The notes below the pieces were generated by a model. That model was not told where the DNA came from and made no database searches. It saw only the letters and a program-made list of their open reading frames with translations. DNA of 7,768 bases from Phycisphaerales bacterium (GTDB taxonomy: Bacteria > Planctomycetota > Phycisphaerae > Sedimentisphaerales > Anaerobacaceae), in contig DSDB01000004.1 of NCBI GenBank assembly GCA_011057845.1, forward strand, positions 1 through 7,768, in the 5' to 3' direction. Both the position numbers and the translations under genes were made by a program. This document shows positions 1 to 7,149 of this stretch, piece by piece (positions within the stretch are counted from its first letter, which is position 1; every line of letters begins with the position of its first letter).

Positions 1-968
1 TGGAGGGCAATAATGAGCCGAACAACTGGGGTATTACGTATAAGGGCGAAAGAGGGGGCCGTGATCTTTCGTGGATGGCCGTGGCGAAGTTGCAGCGGGA
101 TCTGTACGAGGGCGTCAAGGCGGACCCGGTGCTGAGGGATTATCCCGTGTGGAATATCAGCGAGGGTGGGGCGCAGACGGACAACGTGGGGCTGCAATTC
201 CTGACGATACCGCAGGGGGCCAAGACGCTGATGCCGGCCGGGACGCGGTATGCCGATTATGCGAACTGCCATAACTACATCACGCATCCGAGCTGGCCGG
301 GCCTGCATGACAATCAGACCTGGCGAAGCGCCGATCCCGGCCCGGATTGCCCGGTGGATGGACTGTACGGCAATTACGGCCGGACGTGGCGCAAGCGTTT
401 CGCCGGGTACTCGCGGGAGGAACTGGAAACGCTGCCACGGGTAACGACGGAGACGGGATACGCCGTCGATGAGCAGGTGACGGAGGAGGTGCAGGCGCGG
501 CTGTTCATGAACCTGTACCTGTCGCAGTTCAAGCGGGGCTGGCGACACACGGCGATTTACCTTCTTCGCACACGGGGCAATGAGCCGGCGCACGAGCGGT
601 ACGCGATATACAAGATGGACTACTCGCCCAAGCAGGCGGCCCATTACCTGCATAATCTGACGACGATTCTGGCTGACGGTGGGCAGGTTGCGTCACCGGC
701 ACGGCTGAATTATTCGATAGCGGACCCGCCGGAGACCGTGCATGATCTGTTACTGCAAAAGAGCAACGGCGCGTTCTACCTAGCCCTCTGGGGCGAGCGG
801 TTCGCGGGCGGCTCGGACGATATCACGGTCGATCTGGGGGCCAGGCGCGCCGCAGTCCGGCTATACGATCCGACGACGGGAGCAACGCCGACGCGAACGC
901 TGTCGGACGCCCGGTCGGTTTCGCTGACCTTGAGCGATCATCCGGTGGTGATTGAGATGGGTATATGA
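1..968 (+). CDS. Clan GH-A-type glycoside hydrolase, 5'-truncated by window edge
   Basis: The open frame runs from base 3 to a TGA at 966-968, giving 321 residues with no start inside the window; the Met codon at 75 is internal because motif sequence lies before it. The first residues read EGNNEPNNWGITY, an Asn-Glu-Pro motif like the acid/base Glu at the end of strand beta-4 in clan GH-A (beta/alpha)8 glycosidases. Glu of TETGY, encoded at 450-452 and 145 residues later, fits the beta-7 nucleophile. The last 80 or so residues (from about LALWGERF) are beta-rich and look like the C-terminal sandwich common after such barrels. The N-terminal half of the barrel and any signal peptide lie off the window. 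The substrate cannot be told from this part. It converges with the minus-strand restriction-modification operon, and its stop codon adjoins an antitoxin gene remnant. The catalytic assignment is inferred from the two motifs and their spacing. Confidence 0.8.
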   Translation, partial: EGNNEPNNWGITYKGERGGRDLSWMAVAKLQRDLYEGVKADPVLRDYPVWNISEGGAQTDNVGLQFLTIPQGAKTLMPAGTRYADYANCHNYITHPSWPGLHDNQTWRSADPGPDCPVDGLYGNYGRTWRKRFAGYSREELETLPRVTTETGYAVDEQVTEEVQARLFMNLYLSQFKRGWRHTAIYLLRTRGNEPAHERYAIYKMDYSPKQAAHYLHNLTTILADGGQVASPARLNYSIADPPETVHDLLLQKSNGAFYLALWGERFAGGSDDITVDLGARRAAVRLYDPTTGATPTRTLSDARSVSLTLSDHPVVIEMGI

Positions 969-1057
969 AGAAGGCGGGCCTCAAGATAAGCGGCCATTTC
1001 CTCCGGCGTGCGAAGGTGCCCGGCGACGTCGTATCGTGTACTGAGTTTCTTGGGCAT
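938..1057 (-). pseudogene. N-terminal stub of a HigA/HI1420-type addiction-module antidote
   Basis: On the minus strand an ATG at 1057-1055 opens a 39-codon frame ending in TGA at 940-938. Its start (MPKKLSTRYDV, then HLRTPEEMAAYLEARL) resembles the N-terminus of the 'probable addiction module antidote protein' family (HI1420-like, HigA-related), whose members begin with a DxxxxLxTxEexAaYLeaxLee block and continue into a helix-turn-helix of roughly 90-100 residues in total. Here the resemblance stops at about residue 29 (base 971). The remaining codons are just the antisense of the glycosidase 3' end, so the HTH domain is missing. The partner toxin (HI1419/Gp49-like) normally lies upstream; here the upstream gene is the nuclease, whose stop is 21 bases away. 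I read it as a broken antitoxin fused to foreign sequence by a rearrangement at about 968-971. The family call is from memory of the motif, not a search. Confidence 0.62.
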
Positions 1058-1078
1058 CTCCGCAACCCCATTGGCCGG

Positions 1079-1699
1079 CTACACGGAAAACACTTTTCCT
1101 GACACGAGGATCTGCCCCGCATGAGTTTCGCGCCACTTGTTGGAGATGCCAAGTTGGTACTTGATTGTCTTCGTCGGCGAGACTCCAAAAATCGTGTTGA
1201 TCTCTGCACCTGTTGCCAGGACCAGCACAGTGACCTTGTGTATCGGCGGCGGTGCGAGTGCAATCAAATAGCGGATATCACACACCCGCGAACGGGTTTT
1301 CTCATTCCAGCGCGCGTCGATGATGTCCTCTGAGCCGGGATGATGATGGCCGAAATCGATGGTGACCGATTTGCCTGTATGATGCTTCACTTCCAGTAAC
1401 TGATGCCGTATGTCGGGGAAGAACCCCGCGCCAGGCGGGTAGTGATAACCGAGACGCTTGGCTACCTCAAACTCGAACCAATGGCCCTTCGGACGGACCT
1501 CAAGGATGCGGCCGCCGTCGTCCCGAGGCGCATCGACGCCCATGAGGGGTTGGAGAAGTACCCCGATCTCCTCCAACGTGAGAAGCAGGTCAGGGTCTGC
1601 CGGAGCATTCACCAATGGATCACCGTCCGCAAGATCCAGGAGGTGGATGCGATCCCTCTTTCTTCTGGCTGACTCAAGCATCTTCGATAACCGTGTCAC
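1079..1699 (-). CDS. Putative Type II restriction endonuclease, PD-(D/E)XK fold
   Basis: A 206-residue protein that likely cleaves DNA unmethylated by the upstream methyltransferase. The active-site signature is FFPD at residues 93-96 followed by LLEVK at 101-105, so Asp96, Glu103 and Lys105 form a PD-X6-ExK centre as in PD-(D/E)XK nucleases. Glu76 or Glu78 in GHWFEFEVAKRLGY may be the extra acidic residue often found on the helix before the core. The start is GTG at 1699-1697, overlapping the methyltransferase TGA (GTGA), with GGGGA about 8 bases upstream inside the methyltransferase gene; this suggests translational coupling. The length fits small orthodox Type II enzymes. I do not recognise a named family or a recognition site. 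The role is inferred from the nuclease motif plus the paired methyltransferase. An alternative is another PD-(D/E)XK nuclease used with the methyltransferase in a non-canonical system. Confidence 0.75.
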   Translation of the reverse strand: MTRLSKMLESARRKRDRIHLLDLADGDPLVNAPADPDLLLTLEEIGVLLQPLMGVDAPRDDGGRILEVRPKGHWFEFEVAKRLGYHYPPGAGFFPDIRHQLLEVKHHTGKSVTIDFGHHHPGSEDIIDARWNEKTRSRVCDIRYLIALAPPPIHKVTVLVLATGAEINTIFGVSPTKTIKYQLGISNKWRETHAGQILVSGKVFSV

Positions 1700-3465
1700 T
1701 GGGGTTCCCCATTCAAGTCGAAACCATACGCCTCGTGTACAAGAGCGTCTATTGCCTGCTCAATCTGTCCGGCTTGCTCCGTGTTCCCGGTCCTCGCCAA
1801 TGTCACTACCTTCCTGGCAAGCAATACGATGTGCCGCGCGACTTTGGTGTGATCATCTGGAAGCGGATACTTGGCCACGTACTGAGTGATGTAGCGTCGC
1901 CGTCCAGCGTACAACTTGTTGCCGAATGCGGCGTCGTGGAAGCGTGTCATCAGGGTCGAATTGGCGACGGCGAGGATTAGGTACAAGAGGTCCTCGCTTG
2001 CTTCTGGCCGAAGCATCAGCCAATAGCAGTTGCCGTTGACCACATAGTCTTCCTCGACTAGGAAAAACCTCGGTTCTGGGCTGATGTCCGGAAAGACGAG
2101 CTTCGGCGACTGCCACGCCCCTGGGTCCTGTGGCACCCAAACCTCGTACCACTTCCGGCCCGCCTCGACCACGTAGCGTCTGGCCTCTAATCGCGAGCGA
2201 AAATCCTCAAGATACGCGAGGGTCCGCGGGTAACATTTGAGATCGGCGACTCGTTTCGCACCGCCAGAAACAAAGTGAGGATACAGAACCTGCCCGAGAG
2301 GCCTATGTTGACGCTGCATTGCCCACCGGCATGCGTCTTCGTGGCTCAGCAGGGGGCGGAGCAGTTCGCTCTCCGGACGCTTCTCAGTCGGCAGGCTCGC
2401 CCAATCCTTGCGAATAAACACGTCGTCGGCCGTCGTCTTGATGCCGACTCTGACATGCGCAACATCTCCGATCGTCCCGCAAGATTTCTCCTGGAGACGA
2501 GCCACAAGGTCAGACTCGCGGGGAGACAGCAATGCCCACACGTCGTCTGAGCCGGGAGTGATCGACAAAAAACCCCGCGTGATGTCATAGGTCCCATCCG
2601 ACACCCGGATGATGCCTTCATCGCCGGCCGCCAGAGCCTCAACGACGGTGCCACTGCGAGGCATGAGAGATACCTTGTCGGGCGCTGTGCGCAACTGCGA
2701 GTAGACGCGGGCAAAGGGGACGACGCAGCGGCTGGATGACGGCCTATGATCGCGGCGGCGACCGAGCAACACAGCGGGAAGAACTGCCGCTTCAAACAAC
2801 TTGGTATCGCCGAGGTCGATTAACTCAAGTAGTTCGATATTGGTGCTGACAAATGCCCGAATCGCCTTGCCGGCCAGCGTGCTCATAAAGCGGTTTGACG
2901 TGATGATGCCGAGTATGCCCCCGGCCCGAAGCGCAAGCGTCATTGCCTGGATGAATACATGGGAGAGGTCGATCCTGCCGGAGAGCTCAAATTGCCTGGC
3001 CAGTTGCTGAGCACGCGCAGCCCCCAGAACCTGAGTGCGGACATATGGGGGATTGGCAATGACGACATCAAAGTCGCCGTGGAGCCCTCCTTCGGGGGCA
3101 GGGTCGGGCCAGAGATCGCGTTGCGGTTGGAAGCCCACAGCGAGGTGAAGGAAGTCGCCGGCAATGAGTTCGACGACATCATCTCCGTGGCCTGTCAGCG
3201 TCTTTCTTGCCTCCGCCAGGGCGCTGGCGTCCGCCTCGACACCGACGACACGGGAACCTTCGACACCCCGTCGGCGCAGAGCCTCCATCGCGGCCTGCAA
3301 CAGCTTGCCGTCTCCACAGGCCGGATCGAGAACTCGAACCCGCCCGGCAACTGGCGGTCCCATGTACTCGATGATCTTGTCGGCAAGAAGGCGAGCCAGC
3401 GCTGGGGGGGTGTAGTGTGCGCCCATGCGCTTGCGTTCGGATCTGGCTAGAGTCGTGGGGTCCAT
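1696..3465 (-). CDS. Adenine-N6 DNA methyltransferase of the gamma (M.TaqI/Eco57I-like) class
   Basis: A 589-residue enzyme expected to transfer a methyl group from S-adenosylmethionine to adenine N6 at the site its partner nuclease cuts. In order it has motif X (MGAHYTP, 14-20), the SAM-binding motif I (DPACGDGK, 47-54), an acidic motif II (VGVEAD, 74-79), GDFL at 103-106, and the catalytic motif IV NPPY (138-141). Motif X at the N-terminus and NPPY mark the gamma class. The C-terminal half resembles the target-recognition region of TaqI/Eco57I-type enzymes: GIKTTADD (341-348), PKLVFPDIS (454-462) and a YAGRRRYITQYVAKYPLP block (519-536). I chose ATG at 3465 because motif X lies just after it; an in-frame TTG at 3513 would add 16 residues but has no ribosome site. 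It is the first gene of a two-gene operon, overlapping the nuclease by GTGA. No controller (C) gene is visible. The sequence specificity is unknown. Confidence 0.9.
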   Translation of the reverse strand: MDPTTLARSERKRMGAHYTPPALARLLADKIIEYMGPPVAGRVRVLDPACGDGKLLQAAMEALRRRGVEGSRVVGVEADASALAEARKTLTGHGDDVVELIAGDFLHLAVGFQPQRDLWPDPAPEGGLHGDFDVVIANPPYVRTQVLGAARAQQLARQFELSGRIDLSHVFIQAMTLALRAGGILGIITSNRFMSTLAGKAIRAFVSTNIELLELIDLGDTKLFEAAVLPAVLLGRRRDHRPSSSRCVVPFARVYSQLRTAPDKVSLMPRSGTVVEALAAGDEGIIRVSDGTYDITRGFLSITPGSDDVWALLSPRESDLVARLQEKSCGTIGDVAHVRVGIKTTADDVFIRKDWASLPTEKRPESELLRPLLSHEDACRWAMQRQHRPLGQVLYPHFVSGGAKRVADLKCYPRTLAYLEDFRSRLEARRYVVEAGRKWYEVWVPQDPGAWQSPKLVFPDISPEPRFFLVEEDYVVNGNCYWLMLRPEASEDLLYLILAVANSTLMTRFHDAAFGNKLYAGRRRYITQYVAKYPLPDDHTKVARHIVLLARKVVTLARTGNTEQAGQIEQAIDALVHEAYGFDLNGEPQ

Positions 3466-3702
3466 TCTACTTATCTTAACATCCAATCTCGCACTTCGCC
3501 AGCCACTTGACAATGATTATGCGCAGCTGCACAGGATACGACAGTCAGGGAATGGGCTGGAGAACCTGCGTCAGCGGATATTCCGCCCGGTGGGAAGAAC
3601 CGGGTAAGGGATTGTCCTCGTGTTGACGGCGGGTGGTGCGGCCGAGTAGTCTGTTGCGCGGTGTCTGTTGTGCTTGTCCTGACTGCTGACGGAGTGTTTA
3701 CG
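3466..3702. promoter_or_regulatory. Divergent control region between methyltransferase and GH20 genes
   Basis: These 237 bases must hold the promoters for the leftward RM operon and the rightward GH20 gene. I see no gene in them. A perfect 6-base inverted repeat, CCCGGT at 3586-3591 and ACCGGG at 3599-3604 with a 7-base loop, could be a hairpin or an operator; no T-run follows on either strand, so it is not an intrinsic terminator. A weak rightward promoter candidate is TTGACG at 3623-3628 with TAGTCT at 3647-3652 (18-base spacer, only 3 of 6 matches in the -10). TTGACA at 3507-3512 lacks a good -10 at proper spacing. No convincing leftward promoter is visible. Confidence 0.45.
3691..3694 (+). 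promoter_or_regulatory. Ribosome binding site GGAG deciding the GH20 start
   Basis: GGAG lies 8 bases before ATG 3703, ideal Shine-Dalgarno spacing. It decides between ATG 3703 and the upstream in-frame GTG at 3661. From 3703 the protein begins with a normal Met-Lys-Met-Lys signal peptide, while the GTG start would add 14 residues in front of it. Confidence 0.75.
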
Positions 3703-4734
3703 ATGAAGATGAAGACGGTGGTTCTGATGGGTGTTTGGGTGGTTGGGGTGTTGGGGGGTGTGGGGGTATGTGTGGGGCAGTCGTGGGAGCGGCCGTGGGT
3801 GGGGGTGCATGTGCTGGCGGGATCGGGGGATAAGGTGGAGGAGCTGGCCGGGGCGGTTGAGGCCTTGGCGAAGGCGGGGATCAACTGTCTCGTGGTCGAG
3901 GTCAATTACGGCTACGAGTACAAGAGCCATCCGGAGCTAAGGTCAGGCCGGGTGATCAACAAGGAGACGGCTGGCAAGCTGGCGGAGGCCTGCCGCAAAC
4001 ACCATGTCCGGCTGATTCCGCAGTTCCAGTGTCTGGGGCATCAGTCATGGAAGGCCAACACCGCCCCGCTGCTGACGAAGTACCCGCAGTTTGACGAGAC
4101 GCCGGGGTTGTATCCGGGCAATGAGGGAATCTACTGCCGCAGTTGGTGCCCGCTGCACCCGGAGGTCAACGCGATCATCTTCGCCCTGATGGACGAGCTG
4201 ATCGAGGCGTTCGAGGCCGATGCGCTGCACGTGGGGATGGATGAGGTGTTTCTGATCGGGGAGGATGTATGCCCGCGGTGCAAGGGCAAGGACAAGGCGG
4301 AGCTGTTTGCCAAGGCGGTGAACGACTATCACAAGCACATCGTGGGCAAGCGGAAGATCGAGATGCTGATGTGGGCCGACCGGCTGATCGACACCGGCTG
4401 GATCAACTACGGCAAGTGGGAGGCGGCGGCCAACGGGACGGCCGGGGCAGTGGATTTGATTGCGAAGGATATCGTGCTGTGCGACTGGCATTACGGGCGG
4501 CGGCAGGCGTACGAGTCGATACCCATGTTCTTGGAGAAGGGGTTCCGGGTCTGGCCGGCCAGTTGGAAGGAACCGCCCGCGGCCGAGGCGCTGATTGCGT
4601 ACTCGCGGACCTTCGAGAATCCCAGGATGATGGGCCATCTGAACACAACGTGGGGGGCCGTGGCGATCAAGGACCTGGCGACGTTTGCCCCGCTGAAGGC
4701 GGCCACGGCAGCGTTTGAGAAGGTGCGGGAGTAG
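3703..4734 (+). CDS. Exported GH20-type beta-N-acetylhexosaminidase-like protein
   Basis: A 343-residue protein likely to remove terminal N-acetylhexosamines from glycans outside the cytoplasm. Residues 1-26 form a signal peptide (MKMK, then a Val/Gly/Trp/Leu core). VGVC at its end lacks the small residue before Cys that a lipobox needs, so ordinary signal peptidase cleavage is likelier than lipidation. The rest looks like one (beta/alpha)8 barrel. HVGMDE at 176-181 matches the GH20 H-x-G-x-D-E signature, with Asp180 positioning the substrate acetamido group and Glu181 as acid/base in substrate-assisted catalysis. GH at 112-113 and Trp262 and Trp317 are likely subsite residues. It lacks the N-terminal GH20b domain of classical hexosaminidases and is shorter, like compact GH20-related enzymes of planctomycetes. 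Cysteines at 145, 149, 190 and 193 (CRSWC, CPRC) flank the catalytic segment. It converges with the receptor gene across an 85-base gap with no clear terminator. Exact substrate unknown. Confidence 0.82.
   Translation: MKMKTVVLMGVWVVGVLGGVGVCVGQSWERPWVGVHVLAGSGDKVEELAGAVEALAKAGINCLVVEVNYGYEYKSHPELRSGRVINKETAGKLAEACRKHHVRLIPQFQCLGHQSWKANTAPLLTKYPQFDETPGLYPGNEGIYCRSWCPLHPEVNAIIFALMDELIEAFEADALHVGMDEVFLIGEDVCPRCKGKDKAELFAKAVNDYHKHIVGKRKIEMLMWADRLIDTGWINYGKWEAAANGTAGAVDLIAKDIVLCDWHYGRRQAYESIPMFLEKGFRVWPASWKEPPAAEALIAYSRTFENPRMMGHLNTTWGAVAIKDLATFAPLKAATAAFEKVRE
3729..3805 (+). repeat. G-tract cluster (G-quadruplex motif) in the signal-peptide codons
   Basis: Nine runs of three or more G fall in 77 bases of the coding strand: 3729-3731, 3737-3739, 3745-3748, 3753-3758, 3762-3766, 3774-3777, 3785-3787, 3797-3799 and 3801-3805. 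The first seven are separated by loops of 3 to 7 bases, satisfying the usual G3+N1-7 quadruplex pattern several times over. The run lies 26 bases after the start codon and encodes the Val/Gly-rich signal core, using mostly GTG, GGG and GGT codons. As it is on the sense strand, the mRNA could fold too. The motif is seen directly; folding and any effect are inference. Confidence 0.7.
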
Positions 4735-4819
4735 GCGGCTGGATGCTCGATACCGGATACTGGCGGCGCAGTTTACATCTTCCACAACAGACGGATGGCG
4801 AATCCCGCGGCGGGTGTGG

Positions 4820-7033
4820 TCAGAAGCGGTAGACGAGGCTGACGGCGACGGCGACGGCGTGGGAGCGGAAATCGCCGAGGCTGCTGTAGTAGTTGCGCTT
4901 GTTGAAGTCCGGGTTGAAGATACCCAGGAGGTTGTAGCCGTCGACGCGGATGGTCAGGTTCCTGGAGTGTTCGTACTGCAGGCCGGTGTTGAGGTAGTAG
5001 TTGCCGCGGTAGGCCCTCTCCCAGCCGGCGTTGACGGCGGGGAAGTCGGTCATGGCCATGGGGTTACGGGTGTAATCGACGTAATCCTCCAGGCCGGGGA
5101 AGCCCCAGTAAATCCGTAGGGACCCATCCACGGTCCATTTGTCGTCGAGCTTGTGGCGGGCGACGAACTTGGTGACGTGGTTGGACCAGTTGGCCAGGTT
5201 GCTGCCGTAGCCATAGGGCTTGGCGGTCACGACGGTGTCCATGCCGGGTTCAAGGTGGAAATCATACAACTGCGTGAAGCCGTGCGAGACCATGAGCCGG
5301 GTGCGTTCGGTGTGGTAGGTCGCTTCGAGTTCGACGCCGTATTGCTTCTGGGTGCCGACCGGGACATTGCGGCCGTTGGAGTAAGAAATCAACTCCAGAT
5401 TGTAGTGCAGGAAGAACGAGGCGGCCAGGTCGAGGTTCTCGGTGTGGGCGCGTTCGTAGCGGATCTCGAAGCTGTCGAGCTTCTCCGGCCGACTGTTGCT
5501 GCCGTTGCCGGTGTCGACCTGGACCCGCATCTCCTCGGCGAAGTTGGCGCGGACGGAGCGGGCCCAGATGAACTTAAAGGTGTCTTTCGCGTTGGGGGCC
5601 CAGACGAGGGCGGCGCGGGGGCTGAACATCCTCTCGGTGTAGGTGTGGTCGTCGACGCGGGCCCCGATAAAGCTCGACAGCGTGTCCGTGATGGTCCACT
5701 GGTGTTCGCCCAGGAATGAGATCATGTCCGTGGACCAGCGCGGCATCCGCAGACCGGCGCCGGCGAACCGGCTGTTGACGGGGCTGTCGAGGTGGGGCCA
5801 GCCCGGCGAGGGGAAGCCGAATTCCTCGTGGGAGTATTCGATGCCGCCGGCGAGTTTGTGGTTGTCGCACAGGTCGTGCTTGAACATCGCTTTGGCGTAG
5901 TATTCATCCTCCCGATAGGCCTCGCTGATGGCGTTGGACTGGAACCGCTCGAAGTCCATCATGTCGTAGCTGAAGGCCAGTTCCATGTCGGTGCGTTCGC
6001 TCAGTTCGTCCTTGTAGCCTACGTAGCCGGTGGCCTGCTGATAGCCGGAGGATGACTGTTGCAGCGGCTGCACCCAGTCGCCCCAGCCCCAGGGATAATG
6101 CGTCATCATGCCCTGGTCCCAGGCGAACTGCTGGCCTCCGCGGGTGTAGCGGGCCCACATATCCCAGTTGCCGCGCGTGACCTGGGCATGCATCTTCAGC
6201 GGCGGCAGGTTCCGGTGGGTCTCGCCGTCGCGGTTGATGGACGGGTTCAGGAGTTTGTCGCCGGCCTGGTAGCCGTCGCCGGGCAGGACCGGCCCGGGGT
6301 CGGCCGGGTCCCAGGGATAGGCGGCATCCTGGGGGAAATCGAAGCCGAAGACCTGCGGGGCGTCGTGCTTGTCGGCGCCGAGGTACTTGCCCACGCCCAC
6401 GTAATAGAACACGCCGCCGTCGTCGTCCTTGAACCGTTGGCCGTGCTTGTATTCGCCGGAGTAGAACTCCTCGATGGCTCCCGCGCGGCCGGTGATTTCC
6501 GTACCCTGGAAGGTGTCGGCGTTGTCGGTGACGATGCTGATGACCATGGAGACGGCGCCGGGACCGTAGAGGGCCGAGCCGGGGCCGCGAATGACGTCGA
6601 TGTGGTGGATATCGCGGAGCATAACCAGATCGCGTTCACTGATGACGCCGTAGTGGGTGCGTTCGTTCATGACGCGCCCGTTGACCAGCAGCAGGTACTT
6701 GTCGTCGCGGTCGTTGATAATGCCGCGCAGACCCAGGTGGTCCGCCTCCCAGTGGTGGCGGATCCATTGAAGGTTGGGCACATAGATATCGAGCAGCTCG
6801 TTGAGGCTGCGGGCGCCGGAGGCCTGAATCTGCTCGGCGGTGATGGTGGTGACGGCGGCCGGGACCATACGCGGCCTCGACCGCGTGAGCGTGGCGGTCG
6901 AGTCGATTTCGATCTCCATCAACTGCTCAATGGACATGTCGAACAGGTTAGGCTTTTGGGCCGCTCCGGCGGCGCCGACGGCCGCGACCGTCCATAGCAA
7001 GGCAACCTGGAGCAGACTTCGTAATGCCCGCAT
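4820..7033 (-). CDS. TonB-dependent outer-membrane receptor
   Basis: A 737-residue gated outer-membrane channel that would import a bound ligand using TonB/ExbBD energy. Residues 1-25 are a signal peptide ending AAGAA. FDMSIEQLMEIEI (31-43) is the short N-terminal segment seen in many such receptors. The plug domain spans about 57-170, with VTTITAEQIQASGARSLNELL and the RGPGSALYGPGA motif (149-160), followed by SIVT where the usual sequence is NIVT. The remainder is a beta-barrel rich in Tyr/Trp, ending in YRF with the C-terminal Phe needed for barrel assembly. There is no SusC-type carboxypeptidase-like domain and no SusD neighbour, and no obvious TonB box was seen. The ATG at 7033 has AGGA about 10 bases upstream. 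Length is normal for the family. It is transcribed away from the Nramp-like gene and towards the GH20 gene. The ligand (metal chelate, cobalamin or glycan) cannot be assigned. Confidence 0.93.
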   Translation of the reverse strand: MRALRSLLQVALLWTVAAVGAAGAAQKPNLFDMSIEQLMEIEIDSTATLTRSRPRMVPAAVTTITAEQIQASGARSLNELLDIYVPNLQWIRHHWEADHLGLRGIINDRDDKYLLLVNGRVMNERTHYGVISERDLVMLRDIHHIDVIRGPGSALYGPGAVSMVISIVTDNADTFQGTEITGRAGAIEEFYSGEYKHGQRFKDDDGGVFYYVGVGKYLGADKHDAPQVFGFDFPQDAAYPWDPADPGPVLPGDGYQAGDKLLNPSINRDGETHRNLPPLKMHAQVTRGNWDMWARYTRGGQQFAWDQGMMTHYPWGWGDWVQPLQQSSSGYQQATGYVGYKDELSERTDMELAFSYDMMDFERFQSNAISEAYREDEYYAKAMFKHDLCDNHKLAGGIEYSHEEFGFPSPGWPHLDSPVNSRFAGAGLRMPRWSTDMISFLGEHQWTITDTLSSFIGARVDDHTYTERMFSPRAALVWAPNAKDTFKFIWARSVRANFAEEMRVQVDTGNGSNSRPEKLDSFEIRYERAHTENLDLAASFFLHYNLELISYSNGRNVPVGTQKQYGVELEATYHTERTRLMVSHGFTQLYDFHLEPGMDTVVTAKPYGYGSNLANWSNHVTKFVARHKLDDKWTVDGSLRIYWGFPGLEDYVDYTRNPMAMTDFPAVNAGWERAYRGNYYLNTGLQYEHSRNLTIRVDGYNLLGIFNPDFNKRNYYSSLGDFRSHAVAVAVSLVYRF

Positions 7034-7083
7034 AGACTACGATTCCTGACAGAACTCGTTGATGTTAGGAAATCGTCTACATC

Positions 7084-7109
7084 GCGGGCTCCCTTCAGGC
7101 ATAACCCGC
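7084..7109 (-). other. Hairpin in the receptor leader
   Basis: GCGGG at 7084-7088 and CCCGC at 7105-7109 form a perfect 5-base stem with a 16-base loop, about 50 bases before the receptor ATG. No T-run follows on the minus strand, so it is not a standard intrinsic terminator. Confidence 0.35.
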
Positions 7110-7149
7110 CAAACGATGGACATCATGCCAATGAGGAGACATTCGCCGC

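Noticed and set aside
3466..3513. TTG start at 3513 for the methyltransferase
   Set aside because: It would add 16 residues without family resemblance and has no Shine-Dalgarno; ATG 3465 sits just before motif X.
3661..3702. GTG start at 3661 for the GH20 gene
   Set aside because: ATG 3703 has GGAG at ideal spacing and gives a normal signal peptide.
4045..4785. 246-codon minus-strand open frame over the GH20 gene
   Set aside because: It is Arg/Leu/Pro-rich antisense of a gene with an intact catalytic motif; no recognisable domain.
4804..4814. CCCGCGGCGGG as a terminator between the convergent GH20 and receptor genes
   Set aside because: The two arms leave a one-base loop and no T-run follows on either strand.
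6059..6997. 312-codon open frame on the + strand
   Set aside because: It is antisense to the receptor gene, Val/Gly/Ala-rich as expected from high-GC antisense, and has no ribosome site or family motif. The minus-strand receptor is clearly the real gene.
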